From Galeruca laticollis (Eukaryota; Arthropoda; Insecta; Coleoptera; Chrysomelidae), in assembly GCA_963921935.1 (NCBI GenBank), contig OY998176.1:81570960-81634959 (forward strand): 64,000 nucleotides of DNA, read 5' to 3'. Each line of letters starts with the position of its first letter. The first letter of the stretch is position 1. Below are positions 22,201 to 34,200 of this stretch, one piece after another. Both the position numbers and the translations under genes were made by a program. The notes beneath the pieces were generated by a model. It searched no databases and was not told the DNA's origin. It was given only the letters and a program-made list of their open reading frames with translations.

Positions 22201-25200
22201 TGTGATCAATGGGCGCTTGTATCGATTGTTTATAACATCTATCACACTTGGCGTCAAAGATATATGTTAATTGACAGAATTACAGCGCGGAAAAATGAAG
22301 CTTAAAATTTCAATTGGTTATTTGTAAAGTATTTACGGAAATCTAACCTGGATCAAGTACTGGGTTCTTAAATTCACGTGAAGGGTTGTTACTCTGTTCT
22401 GGAGGTATCCGAAAGCATTTTATTACTCGTTCTTGAAACCATTTCTGAGCTGCCGATATATAGCTAAGTGCAACAAATTTTCCACTTCTTCCATTTTTTT
22501 ATGTGAGTTTATGTAAAACAAAAATTCGAATTTTTGTTTATATTAAATCACACAATAACCCAAGTTACCCTACCGCTCTAGTAGGGTTAAATGGAATCAA
22601 CTCGTTCCGTTCCATTACCTATTCAACTTTGCGAAAGATCTTCGTTCCATCGGATCAAGTAAACGAACACAAATTTATAAAAGTTGGTTGTAGATCACTA
22701 ACCCGATCAAGTTTCCGTAAATACCTGTAGTAAATTAAATAATAGAGAGTTATTGAAGCGTCTTTTGAGAAATCCTTTGTTAAAAGATTCCTTTATTTTA
22801 ACATATACGCAAGCACATTTCTTAAGTACGACTTTAATACTTTTATGTAAATAAAGGATATCCTATATTTAAATAAAATACAGGAAAGGAAACTTTAATT
22901 TTGACATGTTTGACACACTTTTCACAGAAGTAGAATAACTATTTCAGTTCTGTGATTGTATTGAAAATAACAACCAAAGACAATACAAATATTAATATAT
23001 TTTAGTTTGTCTATGTTAACAACTATATTAATTTTTATTTCGTTATTCAGTATATCGTCGGTGATTCAGCATCTACTTTAGCAAAATTTGCCAAGAGAGC
23101 AATAAAATTGTACAGATTAATGAAAAAAATAACAGAATCTTTGATTGGCCCATAAAATAAAAATCAGTATCTCATAATTTAAAGAACACCTATGTCCAAT
23201 GTAGTAAAAATTTGTATAATTAATCTTCAGTTTGTTCATAGGTATTAGGGAGCCTAATTAAAAGTATGCAAAAATAAAGTACAAGTTCAAATTCACACAT
23301 TAATTTATTATACATTTCAAAAGTTACACATAAAAGATTAATTATTATAAAAAAATAAAAACCTACTACAACCAGGTACTGGTTGTAAAATAATAAAGTC
23401 CCTCCAGTATTCAAAACATTTTTTGCAGTTTTAGGCACACAACAGGAGCTTTTGGTGTAAAATGAAATGTTTTATCAAAAAAGTATAACATCATTATAAA
23501 GAATATTATAATAGTTCGATAACACTTTAGTACTTTAGAGAATAACAACAAAACCATTCGTCTTATGACAAAACTGCTTTAAGAGCTTGCAGATGTACTG
23601 TTACACTTCTTTTATTTTTTAATTTTGAGCATTTCCTCATACAGGAGAACCACTTCTTTGTTATTTGTCTTTGATTTGCTTACTAACAACTTGTAATCCT
23701 CAGTATGGCGAAGTTTAAAACTTATCTCAGTATTTTCATATTTGAGGCAACGTATATCGGATATCACCTAAAATCCTGAAATTTATAGTAATTAGAGATT
23801 TTCTGCAAGACACAGAAATGATAATGTGGTTTTGTTAACCTATCATCCACACTATTTCCACTTTCGGTGATGAAATATTCTGGTAATTGCATCAGATTCT
23901 TCAGTTTTAGGTTTACTATATATCAGCCCTAAGCAATCTAAAGTGATTTTTAAGTTCGTCATCATTCATATTATTTATATCAATTATTTTTCATTATTTT
24001 CAATACCAATAAAATAGTGCAAAATCAGCATCTCTATCTCTTCTGCATTCGCTCCTGCTAAAATTGCTATTTCTAATTGTTCCTCCATGATAATATAATT
24101 TAATATTACAATAGATGCACACAAATAAGCATGATGTTTGTATACCAAAGCAGCTTTTATTACAGATCTTCAATAACTCTCTAATAACTCATACTAAAAG
24201 ATACTTTAATAAATGAACTTTTGATAAAAGCAGGCTTTATTAAAGATCTTCAATAACTCTAATATGTAGTAATAGTAATACACATCTCTAGTAGTTTATT
24301 TTTTGTAATTTTATAGGTAGTGCTTGGCTGTAAAATCATGTAGATAGAGGCCAATATTTTTGACATCTGATTTCTGACAGAAATATTTTTATTATTGTTT
24401 GACAACAAAGCGGTTTCGGTTTATCGTGTTTATTTATGATTGGTTTTAAATGTTAATTTTAATGAATTTCCCTTTATTTCTAATAATATGTGAACATAAT
24501 CGGACCAAATATTTTCATATTCATTAAGCAAAAATGTCTATGATGACACCTAATATAGATTACAATAACCAAGCTTTATCCTGGAGGATATTACCACTTA
24601 AAAAGAGCCTAGATACGAAAAATACAGACATATTAACTGGTGAAACTTTAACCATTCAATTTGCTGACCCAGGTCATTTACCTGATGTAGGAAATGCTAA
24701 TTATCAAATTGTGCAGACTGAACAACCAAAATATGCAACTGAGTATAATATGCAAGTTGTACAAGAATCTTACATTCAGGAACCTCCCAAACTTTTAACT
24801 CAGCTAGTTGATGAAGTGAAAACCCCTCAAAATAAGGAGCTTAAACCCAAAAAGAAAGTTCATCGCTTACCTATTGATGGTACACTTTATCATAGTCAAC
24901 AGTTAGGCCTTAAAATACCTCCTAAAAAAACCCTAGGCACTAGAGGTAGAATAATAGAATCTCAAGCAAGGGAGGTTATACACAATGTTTTTAAATTTAT
25001 GAGAGATGAAGCTCAGAATGGTATTAAAGTTCCCATTTCAAACTACAGAGAAAGAGTTTTAAGAGCTACTGGTATCTCAAAATGTACTTATTATAAAATA
25101 ACTACTAGGGAATTTAAAAGAGGTGGTCCTCAACCCACTAAAAGAAAAAGGAATTTTTTGTCTGGACAAGGAGTTGGTAAGATATAAACTGGTCTACATT

Positions 25201-28200
25201 TAAAAGTTTGAAAGCAGCAAGATTACATCAAATAAAGTACAACAAAAACATCTAAATTCATTTATATTGATTTAAAACTAAAAATTAAACAAAAACTAAA
25301 TTCAACAAAATAAAAATTTAACACAATATGAATGAAATTGAATAGAAGGCACAATAGATGCCTCTAGAATCCTCTCTTCTTTCTTTGGAGAACAAATAGA
25401 TGTTCTATAGGATCTAAAACCTTGCTTTGTCATTCAAAAAAACTCAATGTGATCTATTATGCTTATGTAGAATTGTTATTGTCTCACAAACTGTTAACAT
25501 ATTTTAATGGGTACATATTTTAATAGGTATTGAAATGGGTGGTATGTGGTGTAGTTAAGTATTAATGACATTCTCTTATTTCATTTAAACCTCATTTATT
25601 GTACTTTTGTATGTTCAACACTCGATAATAAACATTTACAATATTATTTGTTTATTTTGTTAGGTGTAAAAGTTGATAATGTGGAACAAGTAGTAGAAAA
25701 TGATAGTATTTACAGACCAAAAATAAACAGAGATGCTTCCACTCCTGACGGTATCTATAACTTGGAAGATTTGGTGGAAGCTTACATTTTAGACACTCTA
25801 GCAGTAGAAGCAGGCAAAATTATAGAAGCTGGGACTGCAGATCAATTTGGGTAAGTTTTTTATCGTGGTATGCTCCACTTACTCTGGGCAGCATTATTGA
25901 AGAATGAAATACTCCAGGGGTCACTTATTGTGGTGATGAAAGCTCTGCGGCCAGGCAGGCAGATTTTACTTGCCTTCCTGGGTTTGGAACATGGGGATTT
26001 CGGTGCTCAAATTCCTTACCTGTCCTATACACAAAGCTTATCAACATATGGAGTTGGGAGAAAAATAATCAACCACCAATTATTCACAATGAGCTTTTAT
26101 TCAGTACAAATCAATAATTATGTTATCAGGAGAGAGCAACAAATGGAATAGCACACTTAACTCAAGCAAAAGTGGACTAAACCAAAATCTATAGGGTAAC
26201 TACGTAAGCGGAGTGCCAATGGCAAACAGGCATGTAAAAAGCGGAACTAGTACAGAATACAATTGAAGGTCTTGGTCGGTCCAAGCTCTACTTTAGGGGC
26301 TACAGGTCTCACGGTATCAAATCCCTATATCCAGGAATGAATATTCAGCACCCCCCATGACCATTTTCTCCCTAATCGGTTTTAACTTTCATGGGACGGA
26401 TATCAAAATTTTACGAAAAGGACTAACTGGGGTCCGAGAAGACCCCATGCGTAAAATTGCAGAAATGCTGTATTTTTCTTTAAATTAAATATATAGAAAA
26501 GAAGTTTTATTAAAGTTTTACTATTAACCATTTATTAGTCAAAAATCATCACGAAAAAATACAAAATACCCTAATCACTAATACTACTAGCTACATATCA
26601 TTTTAACATTTTTTACAAACTATCTCCGATTTTGAATGTTCTAGGCACACAAAGTTATTACACCTAATACATATTTTTATGGATTTTCTGTTTTTTCCTC
26701 TGACACATTTGGCAGCGCCCCCTGGTAATGTTTTGTTGTTCAACTCTATGCCGTTTTCTATTCGTCTGAATGTATTCATTATTATATCACCGGAAAACGT
26801 TTTTCTTTATGAGTTCTTTTCCTAGTCCCAAAATATACATTTTACGTTTATCCAAACTGTTTTTTCGCCAATCCTGGTTTTGCAGTAACCACAATTTATA
26901 AGCATTTATTCCTGCGATATCTATAAGATGCGAAAATATTGCCATTGGCCAGCGGTTTGACTTTCTCTGCACTGTATATTCTTTGGCCAACTTATCTGAA
27001 GTGTCGACAGCACCTTTTGTTTTGTTGTAATGCAGAATTATTTCTGGTTTATAGTGCTGTTCTTCTCCAGCTACTTTACTATCAGTATGCTCACTTGAAA
27101 GTAACATAGGATACTAGTGTTCTTTGATTTCTAAAAGCAAACATACTTGAAAACTCTTTCTTGTACGATGCTGGTAGAAGTTCCCTGGGAATGAATGTTT
27201 TATTTTTCCGGAAGGTTCCACATAAAGTAATATTTTTTTTCCACAACTTGTCAGCAAGTTCTAAACTTGTAAAAAAGTTATCGGTCGTTATTCCAAATCC
27301 GCCTTCCAAATGGTCTGTCAAATCTAGGACAACCCTTTGACCTTGACCCTTTTCCGCTTTGTTACCTTGTTTTCCTAAAAATTAATAGATACATAGGAAT
27401 ATAAAGTTTGCCTATATTGCTTTTCAAATAACTTACTCAAATAAACTTGCATGTTTGCAATATAAGAAGTGGTGCAGTCCACAAGAGCCCATATTTTGAT
27501 TCCATACTTATCAGGTTTACTCTTCATATAGACTCTTCATAGATGGTCGCCAGGATTAAGTGATTTTTTACAATTAGAAGTGAAAATATCGAATATATCT
27601 CTTATCGGAGCTAGCTTATCTACTAATTTTCGTTCTTGTCTTGTTTGAAAATTATCAAAGCGTAAAAATGAAGTAATGTGTTTGAATCTGTCTCTTGACA
27701 TTGCAGCAGGAATTATAGGACGACAGTAAGAAATATCTTGACACCAGAGCATATCGATAGGCTCTTTCGATCCGTGAAGTGCGCCAAGAATAAGCAACAG
27801 TCCAATATAAGCGTCAATCTCCGTAGAATCAACAGGTACAAAAACTTTAATTTTATTCGGATTTTCTATATTCCATTTATCATAATATGTTTGTGCCTTT
27901 CTGTTTGTTTCGGTTACTATTATGTATGTTCAGAATATCCGGAGATAGGAAAAGAAGAAAAGCGTCTTTTATACTTGAGATATCAGAACTGTAATTTGTA
28001 AGGCCTAGAGCATGTCTCCGAATATTAGCTTTTGAACGTCTAACTTTTGTGTTTCCTGGAATTTTTGACCACTCAGTTCCATCTTTAGATTTATATACTG
28101 GAATGCCCTGGCTGTTACTAACTGCTGGTTCCTCTGGGTTCGTTTTCTCTATACTTTGATCAACAACTATTATACACCATTTTCTTCCTCTACTTCTGTG

Positions 28201-31200
28201 ACAATGTCTTCATCTTCTAAGTCACTCGATGTTTCCTCATTGATAACACTATCAAACTCTGGATCATCACTTTCAAGTATACGTAACATCTCATCGTCAG
28301 TAAGCCTCTTGCGATTGTTTGTAAATAAAAACTGACTCGTTTTCAAAACGATGTACCCTACTCGCAATATCACAAGATACTAACCCGAATATTCAAGTCT
28401 AAAAATTATATCGCAGTGCAGGGAATCCCCCATTTGAACTGGTAATTTACATTTTACAATTATATGGGTAAATTCCCTGTGAGTAAACGTCGTTGAATGT
28501 ATGGGATTCCCCGTTTTTACTAACAGTTACCGGAATTATTTTATCGGACGTAAAAGGCTGACCAGGGTCTGAAGAGACCACTGGAATATAACACTATTTT
28601 TTGTTTATACCAGCCAATAAAAACTACTAAATACATCATATTTTATCAAAATAATTCATAAACTGCAGCTAGATAAAAGATTAATGTTTAAAAATTTGCG
28701 TTTGCAAAGATACAACAAAAACATACGTCATGGGGTACACACGGGCCCCGGCCAGTCCTATGAAGGTTAACAGTGTGACTACTCGGCGACCCCAGCACCA
28801 GTTTTCCTCTAAGCAATTATGGCTTACCTCTCAAAATACTACCACCCCTAATCGGTTTTGACAAGTGGCTTAAGGCCTAAAACAAGAACTCTACTGGAGT
28901 GTGACTACTCAGCGACCGCAGCAGCAGTTTTCCTCCCAGTCGGTTATGGCTTAAGGCCCAAAACACAACTACTACTGGAGCATGACTACTCAGTGACCTC
29001 AGCAACAGTTTTCCCCCACACAGCTCGACTTTTTCATACACTATTATAAACCCGGGGAATGAGAACCATATACTTAGAATATATAACAATAACTCACCCC
29101 GGATTTCCTGTGGGGTCGGTCCTGTCACGATGGTTTGGCTGTCGTGGGGGTTTTGGCTTTAGATATTGGGTTGGTCTGTGCTGTACGTTACTCGGCTATT
29201 TGGAACTCAACTAATGACGGCTGATTTTCAACTCCCTCCTCATTCTAAATTACTTCTAGGTAACTACTGTTAAGTACACATCGGTGTATCACTATTATTG
29301 AATAATAATGCCGCCTGACAGAAAGTGATCTAATTTATGGTTATTTATTTATCTTATTTTGATAGAAAGTACCTACCGGAGATCGTGCTTTCGCTTGGTG
29401 GAACAAAGTAACCTCGTTACAACATTAATAGGAAAGTGAATAAAAATTGACATAGAAATGGAAAGGCTGGAAGGTTATAATACCCTGAGATCTACATTTT
29501 TTGGAAATAAAGAGATACAACATGAGATAAAAACACGCAGTACTAGACGTTTAGCAATGGCGATTATAATCTTACAACGCTTGTCAAATGTTGTGTACGT
29601 TCATAACTGCGTGGCACTTTTTACGCTAGAACTTCTGTTTTCATCAATCAACGAGATTGGCACCACCTAGTGGATGACGATTGGACAGCAGCAAGTTTTA
29701 CAATTATTTTAGAATGAGTTGTGAAGCATTAGACAATTGATAAGTCACAAAGTACATGAAACAGATGTACAACTTGAAACCTCGTGATTTAGTTATACAA
29801 TTAGAAGAGAGTGATCTTCCAAAATTATTCCAACATGAACAGAACATCGTTCATCAATATATAATTATTGAATCTTTGAAACAGTCACTTATAGAAAAGG
29901 ATACAGTAATTCACATGGACTTCTGGGAAAACTACACAACTAAATACAACCAAGAAATTCAGTCGTATCATTTACAGCCTGTCCTCATAGGATTGCCATC
30001 CTCTGTAGAAAACCGGCATTTTTTTAGTCACGGTCCTGTAACCCAATATCGAAATAAAACAATGTTTTATATTTCGAATTGCAGAATCGAGGATTTCTAT
30101 CCACTGGCTATGAAATACATGTCGAAATTTCCATGAGACAGGACATGAGAAAGGGGCACCAGATGGAATCGGAGCTACATGCAAACCAACTCATAGCTCA
30201 GAGAGGTGACATTACAAACTTGTACGACTTTGTAGCTGTGCTACGAGAAAGGTCTCTAAATATACAGATCTCTGTTATTGAAGATGTTGACATAGAAAAA
30301 GTTAACAAAATGATCAAGGAATATAAGAAAGAGCAGAAACCGTTTAAATGAACTCTCTTAGTGCATTTAGTCTCGGGTCATATTTATAACCCTAATAAAC
30401 TTGTCTTGAAGTCTCTAAGTTGCTTATGTTCTAGTTAAGTTAATAATGAGTGGAAAAGAATACCGATATGCCGCAATTTACTCAAAATATGATGATGAAG
30501 ATGGAGAGATGACAGTTACATTCCTTAAAGTTTGCAATGAAGATGGCACAGAATTTGAAATAAATGATAATGATATCGCCGACGTGCCTTACGAAGACGT
30601 TATAGAAAAACTGCCAGTTCCTAATCTAATCGTCAAGAGAAGTACAGTATTTCACAAATTTAAAAAACCCGTTAATGTTTACGAGACTTGAAACAAACAG
30701 TGATAAAAATAAATACGAGGTACTAAGTAGTTTGAAGTTTGAAATATTTGTGATCTTATAATAATTGATGAAAGTCTGAATATTGTGTTTAAATTATAAT
30801 TTGGTTTCTTAGATCATAGTTCATAGAATTTGTGAACTTAAGAGGTAACTTGTTGTTTCAGTTGATTTTGCAATAAAAATGTGATTTGACATAACCGTGT
30901 TTGGCGTCAGTCCCTATCATGTCTCGTCAGTCCCTAGAACACCGATTTTAAAAAATCATAAATTTCTCGAAAAAAATATCTAGTAAAGTGACTGGCCCTT
31001 TTAGATGCAGCAAAGTAGATGTATATCCACACTATAGAATATAAACTGTTCTGATTTTTAACTAAAAACACCACTTTCAAAATTAAGTCAGAAGTTTACC
31101 AAATTTCAGATAACTACCCATATAATGTGATACAAAGGGTCCGGCAAACCTCTGTCATAGTTCTATAACTCTTATTGTGTATAATTTACTTATTTATTTG

Positions 31201-34200
31201 AAAATTATATGTAAAGGATAATTAAAATCAAATATTTTAAAATGATGTTCATGTATACAGGGTGGTCCATTAGTAAACTATGCAAATGACTGAATTTTTT
31301 TCAAATGGAACGGTAGTTAGTACCATACAATCCCACATTTTTTTATATAACTTCCAGCCAACTCAGAGAAAACCACCTTTTTCTTAAAAAATTTGAATTT
31401 TGCGCATCCCCTTTTAAAAAACTGCAACTTTATAAGATTTGAAGCTAAAGCCTTAAAATTATCATATTATCAATGTACAAAGACAATGGATTGAAGATTT
31501 GTTTAGACTCAGTTTAAAATTTTTATTTTGTATAGGATGGTGTTAAATAAATTTTACATTTTAAAAACTTGCATGGAAGTTTATTCAGTTTTTTCAAATG
31601 GGATAAGTATTAATCAATGGATACTGAATTTTATCCCCTTCCAAATTGCTATTTACTATACGTACCTATTTTTGGTTGTTTAAAAGTTATTTAAACAAAA
31701 AACCAAATTTTTTTAAAAATCTAAGTAGGCTGTTCTCGCTAAATGAAATGTTAGAATGTTTATGGTTTCTATATTGACAGGAATATCAAAATCACAGCTA
31801 ATTGAAGAAAACAACATTGTGTATGCCACCGATGAAGAAAAAGCAGAGGTATTTGCAAATTACTACAAGGAAACGTTCAGAGAAAACCATGAATCCCAAT
31901 ATGACCAACAAATATATGATGAAATCGGACAGTGGTATGATGAATACTTGGAAGGGGAACACGGAGCACACAACAGTAATATAGAAGATGTGTATTTTGG
32001 AATATTAAGCAAAGGAAAGAATACCGCTCCAGGACATGACCACATTACTAAAGATCTATTACGAAAACTGAGTGAAAAGATACACAGATATCTCATCAAA
32101 ATACACGAGTACTGTTTGAAGCCTCACTATTTTCTTAGTGAGTGGAAGCATGGAACCATTATCACCATTCCTAAACCTAATACGAACCATCATAGAGCAA
32201 AAAACAACCGTCCTATCACTCTTCTTTCAGTTTTGGGAAACCAACTCGAAAACATCATGAAATATCTGTTACAAAATGAAATCGGACACAACATTCCTGA
32301 TTCCTAAACATCAAACTTCTACCATTCATCCAGTAACCATTTTAACATCCAACATTTAAGATAACCAACTAATGGGAAACCACAAACCACTCTGCAGCCC
32401 TATTTCTCGAGATAAGCAAGGCATTTGATAGTATTTGGCACAAAGGACTGCTCTACAAACTAATGACACTAGAATGCCCTCGATATTTGATCCTGCTCCT
32501 GAAAGACTATCTTGAGAACAGAACTCTGCAAGTCAAAATCAACTACCAATACTTGGCAACATTCCACAACGAACAAGGATTTCCACATGGATCGCCATTG
32601 TCTCCTCTTCTATATAATGATTACTGTCACGACATATAAAACTACAGTCATCAACAAGACTACTTCAATAACAATCGTTACATTTTGCAGTATGCTGATG
32701 ACACGGCCTTGACTAGTCACAACAGAACCCTCTCGAAAACCGTTGAAAATCTACAAGTATTGTTGGACAGGACTATGATCTGGTTCAACAAATGGAGGCT
32801 GAAAGTTAATCCAGACAAGTCACAATATATAATATTTAACTACAATAATTCACCAAACTAACCTAAAATAAATATAGATGGCAAAGACATTCACTGCGTA
32901 AACCATGCGAGGTATCTGGGGGTAGACATAGACCACAAATTGGAACTTTAAACAACAAGCTAACAACATAAAGAGGAAATGTAACAGTAGAAGTAAACAC
33001 TTTCGGAGTTTAACATTCGAGAATTCAGGGATAAGTAAGAAAACAGCTGCACATATATATAGTTCAATATGCTTACCTATCCTAGAATACTGTCACCCAA
33101 TATACCTTACTGCGAAGACTCCTACCATCAAGACACTTCAAACTGCAGAAACCACTTCCATGAGAACCATAACAAAGATAAGACACCCCAGAAATCCTCT
33201 GCACAACCCACCCAATAACCTACTGTATGAAACAACAGGAATTGTCCGCATAAATCAACGCATACCAACCTCTCTGAAAAGTTTGCACATAAAGAACACA
33301 ACCTAGAGATACTAAGCTGGTTCTGTACGAACAGGAATCAAGAAAGAAGGCCACACAGAAAATACCCACTCAATACCATATGGGAGCACATTCAAAATTT
33401 CAATATTTAAGGAATCAGAAGACCACACCACTTTTTTTTATTTTTTTCCTCTTTACATATATTTTTAATCCAATACTATTATCTAATAATTATACAAACC
33501 ACCATGTAATTTATTGTAACAGGCTGAAGGACCTCGGTCGATAGCCTATTGGGTGACCCAATAAAGTACACTAATTATTATTATTATTAAAATGGCAATT
33601 AACAGTCTCGAACATTAATGAGCTCGCTCTGCTCGCTCGTTAAATTATTTCAATTGTTAATCGGCGTTTCAATACACTTGTTCGTTAAATCAGTATTAAT
33701 AAATATTTCACACTTTCAGATTTTGCAAGTTTGTCACTACTAATATGAACAAATTATTAATGTCAAATATCTCAGAAGAAGAGAAAATCCGTAGTCTCAC
33801 AATATTCTTGTATATACATTATTTAATAATATATATGAAGACACCCATGAAATCCATCACGAAAAAGTTTGTAGTCTGTGATAAATCCGTTGATATCAAT
33901 AACCACATATTAAAAGTATTTTCAGAAGTAGGAGCAAATGGCAGCCGGTAAGCAATTTATTTACTTAATCTTCAACCAGCAATCTTTATGAATATTTAAT
34001 GATGTTATAGGACACGTCCATTGCATATGAAAGACAAAGCTCTCTGCTATACGATGATCTTAGCAGCCATAGCTATGGAATTTGAAGTAGATGTGGAACT
34101 TCTTTCTCAGGACCTGAAAATCGGCATGAAGAAAGTAGTGGAAGTGGCTAGAATTTTGGCATTTAACATGAAAGCTAACAACAAAAACATTGTTCAATTG

